DNA from: an uncultured Selenomonadales bacterium
GTDB taxonomy: Bacteria > Bacillota_C > Negativicutes > Selenomonadales > Selenomonadaceae
Reading direction: 5' to 3'
Assembly: GCA_947302675.1 (NCBI GenBank)
Contig: CAMYWI010000018.1
Location: 1-10,651, forward strand
DNA: 10,651 nucleotides
A model generated the notes under the pieces. It saw nothing but the letters and a program-made list of their open reading frames with translations. It was not told the origin of the DNA and made no database searches. The position numbers and the translations under genes were made by a program. Positions 1 through 5,489 of this stretch are shown here, one piece after another. Every line of letters starts with the position of its first letter. The stretch's first letter is position 1.

Positions 1-547
1 GGATACGTCGTAAGTTCCTGCGTCGATAGCGTTTTGAAGAATATCCGTTTTGATTGCTCCGGGTGCCACAGCATTTATGCGTATGCCCTGTTGCGCGTAA
101 TCAATGGCGGCTCCTTTGGTCAAACCTACGACAGCATGTTTTGTAGCACAATACTGCGCAGTTGCATACAACCCGTTGAGTCCCGCGATAGATGCCAAGT
201 TCACAATCGCGCCGCCGTTCGTTTTGAGCATTTCTTTTATCGCATACTTCATTCCGTAATAAACGCCCATGACATTGGTGTCGAGCATTTTTTTCAAGTC
301 ATCAGACTCTGTCTCCGCCAACAGTCTCATTTATTACAGCCTGAACTTGTTCTTCGTCTCGCACATCGAGTACTTTAAAATCTACTTCCAAGCCTTTAGC
401 CTTGAATTCATTTCTTAGGGCAGTTTCTTTTCTTGAATCACGACTGGTGACAACAACGTTATAGCCGTTTTCGGCAAACTTTATAGCAGTCGCTTTACCG
501 ATTCCGGTTGTACCTCCTGTGATAATCACCGTTTTTCTTGAGCCCAT
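1..547 (-). pseudogene. Short-chain dehydrogenase/reductase (SDR), disrupted by an internal deletion and frameshift; 3' end outside the window
   Basis: The start (ATG at 547-545, AAGGAG at 559-554) opens a Rossmann-fold reductase: the cofactor motif TGGTTGIGKA lies near residues 11-20 and the D-V-R acidic motif near 62-64. This frame stops at tandem TGA codons (304-299) after 81 codons. The +1 frame then carries the rest of the family: DTNVMGVYYG, NGGAIVNLASIAG, the catalytic pair S...YCATK with the usual 13-residue spacing, and INAVAPGAIKTD. Comparing the two halves with the family layout, about 20-25 residues around the conserved NNAG segment are missing, so this is a deletion with frame loss rather than a single-base slip. 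The usual role would be NAD(P)-dependent oxidation or reduction of an alcohol/ketone substrate that cannot be named here. The promoter and ribosome binding site look intact, so inactivation may be recent. A sequencing or assembly error is the alternative. The gene runs off the left edge. Confidence 0.85.
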
Positions 548-592
548 AAGTTTCTCCTTATTTTTACCGTCTGAATGATTTCAAACGCAGAA

Positions 593-621
593 ATTTTAAC
601 ACCGCCGCAAAAATTCGTCAA
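593..621 (-). promoter_or_regulatory. Sigma-70-type promoter of the SDR pseudogene
   Basis: Read on the minus strand there is a -35 box TTGACG (621-616), a 17-base spacer and a -10 box TAAAAT (598-593). Transcription would start near 586, about 40 nt before the SDR start codon. The -35 lies inside the loop between the arms of the inverted repeat at 602-645. Confidence 0.6.
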
Positions 622-645
622 GTGCGATAAAAATTTTTTCGGCGG
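602..645. repeat. 14-bp inverted repeat between divergent promoters, candidate operator
   Basis: Arm 602-615 (CCGCCGCAAAAATT) and arm 632-645 (AATTTTTTCGGCGG) are inverted copies matching at 13 of 14 positions, separated by 16 bases. The arms are 30 bp apart start to start, near three helical turns. The element covers the -35 and spacer of the SDR promoter and lies just upstream of the cbiF promoter. It sits upstream of both inferred transcription starts, so a DNA-level protein-binding site is more likely than an RNA hairpin. No regulator gene is visible next to it. Confidence 0.5.
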
Positions 646-657
646 CAATGATAAGCG

Positions 658-686
658 TTGCATGAAAAATCCCTGCGTGATAAAAT
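658..686 (+). promoter_or_regulatory. Sigma-70-type promoter upstream of cbiF
   Basis: TTGCAT at 658-663, a 17-base spacer and TAAAAT at 681-686 make a good promoter match. It predicts a start near 693 and a leader of about 33 nt before the cbiF ATG. That leader is too short for a cobalamin riboswitch, and none is seen. Confidence 0.6.
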
Positions 687-725
687 CAATTCAAACAGAA
701 AATTTTTTCAAAGGTGGGAGAAGGA

Positions 726-1487
726 ATGGTACACATAGTCGGAGCGGGACCTGGCGACCCCGAATTAATGACAATCAAAGGACAGCGGCTCCTCAGCGAG
801 GCGGACGTCGTGATTTACGCAGGTTCACTGGTCAACGAGGAAATTTTGAACTTTTGCAAAGCGAAGGCAGAAATTTACAATTCAGCACAAATGATGCTCG
901 AAGAAATAATGCACGTGATAACGCTGGCGGAGCGCGAGGGCAAAACGACCGTCCGACTGCACACGGGCGACCCGTCAATTTATGGCGCGGTACAGGAGCA
1001 AATGGACGCTATGACCGCACGCGGAATCGAATTCGACGTAACGCCGGGCGTCAGCTCGTTCTTGGCGGCGGCGGCATCTCTCAAGCAGGAATACACAATT
1101 CCTGGCGTCACACAAACGGTAATCATCACGCGGCGCGGCGGACGCACTCCCGTCCCCGACTCCGAATCAATCAAAAAACTCGCGCAACACCAAACGACGC
1201 TTTGCATATTTTTATCAGTCAATCTTCTGGACGAGATAAAGCGCGAGCTTATGTCGGCGGGCTTGAAATCATCGACGCCAGTCGCGGTCGTTTACAAGGC
1301 GTCGTGGCCAGGCGAGGAAAAAGTTATCAAGGGACGGCTCGATACGATTGTTCAGCAGGTCAAGGAGGCGAATATTGAACGCTCGGCAATGATTATCGTC
1401 GGGCAGTGCTTAAATTCAGAAAGCCGCCCGCAATCCAAACTTTATTCTCCGAAATTCAGTCATATGTTCAGGCAGGCGAGATTTTAA
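726..1487 (+). CDS. cbiF: Cobalt-precorrin-4 C11-methyltransferase (CbiF/CobM)
   Basis: A cytoplasmic SAM-dependent methylase that adds the C-11 methyl group to cobalt-precorrin-4 in anaerobic cobalamin ring synthesis. The 253-residue product has the expected family length and motifs: VGAGPGDPELMTIKG at residues 4-18, AGSLVN, LHTGDPSIYGAVQEQMDAM in the SAM pocket, TPGVSSFLAAAA, and the family-typical tail LYSPKFSHMFR. The ATG at 726 is chosen over the GTG at 714 because the ribosome binding site (AGGTGGGAG, 712-720) covers that GTG and the family normally begins right before V-G-A-G. A gap of one base separates it from cbiG, which performs the next step, so the two are certainly cotranscribed. 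CbiF and aerobic CobM are homologous; the cbiG neighbour decides for the anaerobic pathway. Confidence 0.95.
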   Translation: MVHIVGAGPGDPELMTIKGQRLLSEADVVIYAGSLVNEEILNFCKAKAEIYNSAQMMLEEIMHVITLAEREGKTTVRLHTGDPSIYGAVQEQMDAMTARGIEFDVTPGVSSFLAAAASLKQEYTIPGVTQTVIITRRGGRTPVPDSESIKKLAQHQTTLCIFLSVNLLDEIKRELMSAGLKSSTPVAVVYKASWPGEEKVIKGRLDTIVQQVKEANIERSAMIIVGQCLNSESRPQSKLYSPKFSHMFRQARF

Positions 1488-1488
1488 A

Positions 1489-2379
1489 TTGAGAACAGCA
1501 ATTATTTCACTGACGGCGAACGGAGCGCGACTTGCCGAGAAAATTTCTGCGAAGGTCGGCGGTCAGACGTTTGCGAAGGGGCGAAATTTTACTAAACTTG
1601 CCGAGTTAGTCACAGAGATTTTCGGCAAGTTCGACGGACTTATATTTATCTGCGCGGCGGGAATAGTCGTGCGCATGATTGCGCCGCATATCGTCAGCAA
1701 GCTCAGTGACCCGGCAGTTTTGGTCGTCGACGAGCGCGGTCAAAATGTCATCAGCCTTTTAAGCGGGCACGTCGGGCGAGCGAACGAACTCACGGTAGAA
1801 ATTGCAAAGGCGATTGAGGCAAATCCCGTCATCACGACGGCGACGGACGTCGCGGGGAAATTTCCAGTCGACGCGATAGTTTCAAAGCTCGGACTCGTGC
1901 CCGAACCGCGCGAGGCGATTAAGGCGATTAACACAGCAATTTTGCGCGGCGAAGAAGTTTTCGTGACGGCGGGCGACGTGCGATTGAATTTAATTCCGCA
2001 GAACTTAATCGCGGGCGTGGGTTGTCGGCGCGGAACGTCTTCGCTGAAAATTTTCGAGGCGATACAGCGAGCTTGCGCAATGATTCACCAGCCGATTGAG
2101 CGCGTGAAACTTTTGGCGAGCGTCGACGCAAAAAAGGAAGAAGTCGGGCTTTTGTCGTTAGCGGAGGCAATGGGGCTTGAGATAAAATTTTTCAGCGTGG
2201 CGGAGTTGCAGAAGAAAATCGACGAGTACAAGCTTGAGGAATCAAAATTCGTCACGCGGTCGGTCGGCGTCGGCAATGTCTGTGAGGCGGCGGCACTTTG
2301 TTGCGTAGAGGGCGCACGCTTTGCCCTGCCGAAAACCGCGTTCAAGGGTGTAACGGTCGCTTTACTGTGGGAAAGGTGA
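1489..2379 (+). CDS. cbiG: Cobalt-precorrin-5A hydrolase (CbiG)
   Basis: Opens the delta-lactone ring of cobalt-precorrin-5A and releases acetaldehyde to give cobalt-precorrin-5B, the step right after CbiF; it is specific to the anaerobic pathway. The N-terminal domain is clear: FICAAGIVVRMIAPH at residues 53-67 and DERGQNVISLLSGHVGRANE at 81-100. The C-terminal domain has GVGCRRGTS at 176-184 and SVGVGNVCEAAAL near 258-270. At 296 residues it is shorter than many CbiG proteins (about 350); the linker between the two domains (roughly 135-170) is what is reduced. The start is TTG at 1489, one base after the cbiF stop, with AGGCGAG at 1474-1480 as a modest ribosome binding site and likely coupling. 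No further cobalamin gene follows; a tRNA promoter comes next. Confidence 0.95.
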   Translation: MRTAIISLTANGARLAEKISAKVGGQTFAKGRNFTKLAELVTEIFGKFDGLIFICAAGIVVRMIAPHIVSKLSDPAVLVVDERGQNVISLLSGHVGRANELTVEIAKAIEANPVITTATDVAGKFPVDAIVSKLGLVPEPREAIKAINTAILRGEEVFVTAGDVRLNLIPQNLIAGVGCRRGTSSLKIFEAIQRACAMIHQPIERVKLLASVDAKKEEVGLLSLAEAMGLEIKFFSVAELQKKIDEYKLEESKFVTRSVGVGNVCEAAALCCVEGARFALPKTAFKGVTVALLWER

Positions 2380-2388
2380 AATTTTTAA

Positions 2389-2417
2389 TTGACATGACGG
2401 CGGCGATTGTGTAAAAT
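2389..2417 (+). promoter_or_regulatory. Strong promoter of tRNA-Pro
   Basis: A consensus -35 TTGACA at 2389-2394, an exact 17-base spacer and TAAAAT at 2412-2417. The predicted start near 2424 leaves only a few bases before the mature tRNA 5' end at 2427. It begins 9 bases after the cbiG stop, so the tRNA is expressed independently. Confidence 0.85.
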
Positions 2418-2426
2418 TTTCGACGT

Positions 2427-2503
2427 CGGGGCATAGCGCAGGCCGGTAGCGCACCTCGCTTGGGACGAGGGGGTCGCAGGTTCAAATCCTGTTGCTCCGA
2501 CCA
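2427..2503 (+). tRNA. tRNA-Pro, anticodon TGG
   Basis: The full cloverleaf can be drawn. Acceptor CGGGGCA (2427-2433) pairs with TGCTCCG (2493-2499) with one G-T pair; the D arm is GCGC/GCGC; the anticodon stem CCTCG/CGAGG encloses CTTGGGA, so the anticodon is TGG and reads CCA and other proline codons; the T arm has TTCAAAT between GCAGG and CCTGT. The discriminator base is A, and the CCA tail is encoded at 2501-2503. Confidence 0.97.
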
Positions 2504-2540
2504 ACAACGAATTCAATTTGACATTAACATAAATTTAAAA

Positions 2541-2572
2541 AGCCCCGACGCTTGTCGAGGCTGATTTTTTTT
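2541..2572. terminator. Bidirectional intrinsic terminator (tRNA-Pro on +, five-gene operon on -)
   Basis: AGCCCCGAC (2541-2549), loop GCTT and GTCGAGGCT (2554-2562) form a 9-bp stem with one C-A mismatch. On the plus strand it is followed by GA and eight T's, ending tRNA-Pro transcription. On the minus strand the stem is followed by TTTTTAAATTT, ending the operon whose last stop codon (2573-2571) lies in the T-tract itself. Confidence 0.85.
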
Positions 2573-3512
2573 ACGAGGCGGCGGCGAAGTCTTCGGCTAT
2601 TCGTTCGAGATAATCGCGCCGCTTTAAAATTGCTAGCCACTCGGCAGGGATTGACTCCGCGCCATAAATAATTCCCGCAAGTCCTCCCGCGACCGCGCCG
2701 ACAGTATCAGTGTCGCCGCCAAGATTGACCGCCTTAAGCGCGAGCGTCTTGTAATCGGCGGTGTTGAGCAAGCACCAAAGAGCCGCCTCCAACGTGTCGA
2801 CAACGTAGCCCGTGCTCAAAATGTCGTCTTCGGGGAGCGCGACAAAGTTTTCGTCACAGAGCCGCGAGAAATTTTTAAACGTCGTGTCGTTACCGTAAAA
2901 TTTTTCCGCGTCGCTCATGCCGAGCGCGACTGCCTCAGAAATATTTTTCCCGTTCAAAATCTGCGCGGCAATCAGCGAGTAAATCCCGCAAGCCATTTTG
3001 CTGATAGCGTGCCCGTGAGTGAGCGCGGAAAACTCGTGGATAACTTCCAACTCGTCGACGCCGATTTTCCCGCGCGTCCCGAAAAGATAAAGCGTCGCCG
3101 GCAAAATTCTCATGAGCGAGCCGTTGCCGTTGGAATTTTTTTCGGTCGCGCCGCACTTGGTCGCGGTCAACAACCTGCGCGAAAACCTCACGATAGCTCC
3201 GCGCGTCGTATTGCCAACGTCGAAACGATGACCCGTCGCGGTGAAGGTGTCGCGTTCGTACCACTTCAAAAAATTTTCCATGACGTCATTGTAGTCAATC
3301 TTCTTGAGCCGCGAAATACTTTCCATTGCCGCAATCGTCATGCTCGTATCGTCGGACCACGTGCCCGCAACTTGACCCCACGAACCGCCGCCGCGCATGT
3401 TTATAACCGGCTCGCTCTTCAAACTCCAACGTGATTCAAATTCGACGGGAACTCCCAGCGCGTCGCCGACCGCCAAGCCCAAAAGCATTCCCTTAACAAT
3501 TTTCGCGTCCAC
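2571..3512 (-). CDS. ADP-ribosylglycohydrolase family protein (DraG/ARH-like)
   Basis: A predicted cytoplasmic Mg-dependent hydrolase that removes ADP-ribose from proteins or small molecules; the substrate cannot be told from sequence. The 313-residue all-helical protein has the family's landmarks: GLAVGDALGVPVE at 12-24, the metal-binding SDDTS at 53-57, TGHRFDVGNTTRG at 93-105, NGNGSLMR at 128-135, THGH at 165-168 and the second metal site GGDTDT at 265-270. All the acidic metal ligands expected of an active enzyme are present. The start is GTG at 3512, directly abutting the TGA of the upstream cytochrome gene (TGAGTG), with AGGAAAGG at 3530-3523 as ribosome binding site. It is the last gene of the minus-strand operon. 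No ADP-ribosyltransferase is visible nearby, so a toxin-antitoxin or DraT/DraG pairing is not supported here. Confidence 0.93.
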   Translation of the reverse strand: MDAKIVKGMLLGLAVGDALGVPVEFESRWSLKSEPVINMRGGGSWGQVAGTWSDDTSMTIAAMESISRLKKIDYNDVMENFLKWYERDTFTATGHRFDVGNTTRGAIVRFSRRLLTATKCGATEKNSNGNGSLMRILPATLYLFGTRGKIGVDELEVIHEFSALTHGHAISKMACGIYSLIAAQILNGKNISEAVALGMSDAEKFYGNDTTFKNFSRLCDENFVALPEDDILSTGYVVDTLEAALWCLLNTADYKTLALKAVNLGGDTDTVGAVAGGLAGIIYGAESIPAEWLAILKRRDYLERIAEDFAAAS

Positions 3513-4151
3513 TCAATCACGACCTTTCCTAAAAATTTTCTCGTCAAACAGAAAAGTTATCAGCGCGTAAAAAATTATGCCGCCGATTATCAGCAGGATA
3601 AAAACTGCGGCGGGCAACTCGGTCGCGGGCGTCCCGAAGATATGTTTCATTAAAATTCGGTCGCCGACTCTGTTCAAGAAGAAACCCGCAACTCCGACCG
3701 CCGATAAAATCCCCGCCGCAACTTTGAAAATTATCCCGAATCGTTTAAAAAATCTCTGCCAAAGTTCGCGCCAATGCAAGCCGATATGCACGCCGATTAA
3801 AATTAGCATGACGTAGGGCGCGGCGACGTGCAGTTGATTAATCGTCATGTTGCGGCGAAGTTCCCCGCTCACCGCGTCGACGAACAGATAATTCGACATG
3901 CATACGCCCGTTATCAGCGTCGCGCCCGCGCAGATTGTCAGCAAAAGATTTAGCGTCGTCGAGAAAAATTTTCGCGGCGTCATTTTTTTTATCAGCGAGA
4001 CGAGGCGGCGGCGGTTAATCGCGACGTGGAAGATTATCAGCGCAAACATTGCCACGCCTAAAATCTCGTGCAAAATCTTTGGCAGAATTTGAAAGCTCAG
4101 CTCCGCCACGAACAGCGCGAATAAAATTGCGTCGAGCAAAAGATTTTTCAT
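3513..4151 (-). CDS. Small membrane b-type cytochrome (DUF4405 / flavinylation-associated cytochrome-like)
   Basis: A 212-residue integral membrane protein with about six hydrophobic segments (near residues 4-22, 25-45, 66-90, 107-128, 141-160 and 180-202). Histidines are placed as two pairs, H28/H42 in the second segment and H108/H122 in the fourth, each 14 residues apart, with a further H126. That is the spacing of a four-helix cytochrome b binding two hemes, so it probably moves electrons across or along the inner membrane. Family membership (DUF4405-like) is from the overall pattern. The ATG at 4151 overlaps the dapB stop by one base (TGATG), indicating coupling; an upstream in-frame start inside dapB would add 20 charged residues before the first membrane segment and is rejected. 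No partner oxidoreductase or FMN-binding protein is in the window. Confidence 0.8.
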   Translation of the reverse strand: MKNLLLDAILFALFVAELSFQILPKILHEILGVAMFALIIFHVAINRRRLVSLIKKMTPRKFFSTTLNLLLTICAGATLITGVCMSNYLFVDAVSGELRRNMTINQLHVAAPYVMLILIGVHIGLHWRELWQRFFKRFGIIFKVAAGILSAVGVAGFFLNRVGDRILMKHIFGTPATELPAAVFILLIIGGIIFYALITFLFDEKIFRKGRD

Positions 4152-4915
4152 CAGTCCAGAATTTTGTCCAAGCCGATTGTCAAGCCGCGCAAGCTCCGAA
4201 CTTTCTTGCAAGCCAGCACGACGCCCGGCATAAATGAATCTCTGCCCGTCGAGTCGTGGCGAATCGTCAGCGTTTGACCAAGCCCGCCGAAAATAACTTC
4301 TTGGTGAGCGACGTAGCCCGGCAGTCGTACGCTGTGAATTCTTATGCCGTCAACTTCCGCGCCGCGCACGTGTTCAAGACGCTCAACTTCGTCGGGGTGA
4401 CCTTGCTTGTGCGAAGGACGAACTTCCGCAATCATTTTGGCAGTAAGCTCGGCGGTTCCCGAAGGCGCGTCAAGTTTCTTGTCGTGGTGAAGTTCGATTA
4501 TCTCGACGTCGGGCATGTACCTTGCAATTTTCTGCGCGGTCAACATCATCAACACTGCCCCCAACGCGAAGTTCGGCGCGATAAATGCGGGCGTGTTATT
4601 CTTCTCGGCAAGCTCGCGGATTTTTTCCTTAGCCTCGTCGCTTAAACCAGTCGTGCCCACGACCGGCGAAACTTTGTTCTCAAGCGCGGTCATCACGTTA
4701 TCGAAGACAACAGCGGGGCGCGTGAAGTCAACCATCACATCGGGCGCGAATTTTTTCAAGGCGGCGTCAAGATTCGTCTCGACCTTCAAGCCCTCGACTT
4801 CGCCCGCGATAACGTCTACCGCGCCGACAAGTTCAAGCTCCGAATCGGCTTTGACCGCGCCGCAAACCGTCTTGCCCATGCGCCCCAACGCGCCGTTCAC
4901 CAAAACTTTTATCAT
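4151..4915 (-). CDS. dapB: 4-hydroxy-tetrahydrodipicolinate reductase (DapB)
   Basis: Cytoplasmic NAD(P)H-dependent reductase of the diaminopimelate/lysine pathway, needed for peptidoglycan and lysine. The 254-residue product matches the family length. It shows the dinucleotide-binding NGALGRMGKTV at 7-17, DFTRP at 63-67, GTTG at 87-90, APNFALGAVLMM at 113-124, the catalytic ELHHDKKLDAPSGTA (H143, H144, K147), and the conserved RLPGYVAHQEVIFGG and HDSTGRDSFMPGV near the end. GGAGG at 4927-4923 is a strong ribosome binding site 7 nt before the ATG. It lies third in the operon, 13 nt after the cupin gene. No other dap gene is beside it, so the step is encoded apart from its pathway. Confidence 0.97.
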   Translation of the reverse strand: MIKVLVNGALGRMGKTVCGAVKADSELELVGAVDVIAGEVEGLKVETNLDAALKKFAPDVMVDFTRPAVVFDNVMTALENKVSPVVGTTGLSDEAKEKIRELAEKNNTPAFIAPNFALGAVLMMLTAQKIARYMPDVEIIELHHDKKLDAPSGTAELTAKMIAEVRPSHKQGHPDEVERLEHVRGAEVDGIRIHSVRLPGYVAHQEVIFGGLGQTLTIRHDSTGRDSFMPGVVLACKKVRSLRGLTIGLDKILD

Positions 4916-4928
4916 CTTAAAACCTCCA

Positions 4929-5486
4929 TTAAATTTTATCGTATGCCATGCGTAAAAGGTCTTCGGGTATGCGCGGATAAATTTTCTTCAGCTCCGCCTT
5001 GCTTATCAGCCGAAAACCTTTGTAATCGAAACGCGGCGTCGTAACGCAAGAAATAAACGTGTAGCTGTCCTTGTCAAGATTCTCAGCGGCAAAAATCGCG
5101 CCCGCAGGTATGACGACCATCGGTTGAGAATTTTCCTCCGCGCCGCTACTCAGCAGGTACTCCTTAACTTGCCCGTCCTGCAACACAAAAATTTTCATGC
5201 CGCCGCCCGCATGGTAATACCAAATCTCGTCGCAGTCGAGCCGGTGAAAATGCGAAATGTCCTCCCGCTCCAACAGAAAATAAATACTGCCCGCCGTCGC
5301 CCGATGCTTTTTTTGTTTGAAAGGCGCGGTGTAAATTTCGGCGAACCAGCCGCCCTCCGAGTGTTGTTGCAAGTTGTACTTGTCCTTAAAAATTTGCGCG
5401 TCAACGTTTTCCGCCGCCGCGTTCGGCAAGAAGGTCAAGCAAATTATCAGCGACAGAATTATCATCGCATTGCGTTTAAAGTTCAT
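4929..5486 (-). CDS. Secreted DUF985-family (cupin_5-like) protein
   Basis: A 185-residue protein. Residues 1-25 look like a signal peptide: K4/R5 in the N-region, a hydrophobic core about 8-20, and NAAA before a predicted cleavage at residue 26. The remainder follows the DUF985 cupin pattern: HSEGGWFAEIY at 42-52, a beta-strand SIYFLL, the histidine-rich SHFHRLDCDEIWYYH at 78-92, VVIPAGAIFAAE at 124-135 and VTTPRFDYKGF at 148-158, ending in the usual L...YP. Cupins of this family bind a metal or small ligand, with no agreed biochemical function. Export is unusual as far as I recall, because most members are cytoplasmic. The ATG at 5486 lies 3 nt after the addA stop, with an AGGATG-type ribosome binding site overlapping the addA end. 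Confidence 0.85.
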   Translation of the reverse strand: MNFKRNAMIILSLIICLTFLPNAAAENVDAQIFKDKYNLQQHSEGGWFAEIYTAPFKQKKHRATAGSIYFLLEREDISHFHRLDCDEIWYYHAGGGMKIFVLQDGQVKEYLLSSGAEENSQPMVVIPAGAIFAAENLDKDSYTFISCVTTPRFDYKGFRLISKAELKKIYPRIPEDLLRMAYDKI

Positions 5487-5489
5487 GAC

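Noticed and set aside
34..378. A 114-codon plus-strand reading frame opposite the SDR pseudogene
   Set aside because: The minus strand of the same stretch carries clear SDR motifs (YCATK, INAVAPG), so the plus-strand frame is antisense noise.
548..725. A cobalamin riboswitch upstream of cbiF
   Set aside because: The gap is only 178 bases, the inferred leader is about 33 nt, and no B12-box-like segment was recognised.
575..1378. A 267-codon plus-strand reading frame overlapping cbiF
   Set aside because: It is arginine/asparagine-rich with no family resemblance, and lies over cbiF, whose own frame has every expected motif; it is a shadow of cbiF.
2427..2503. tRNA-Pro as an integration site for a mobile element
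   Set aside because: No second copy of the tRNA 3' end and no integrase are seen in the window.
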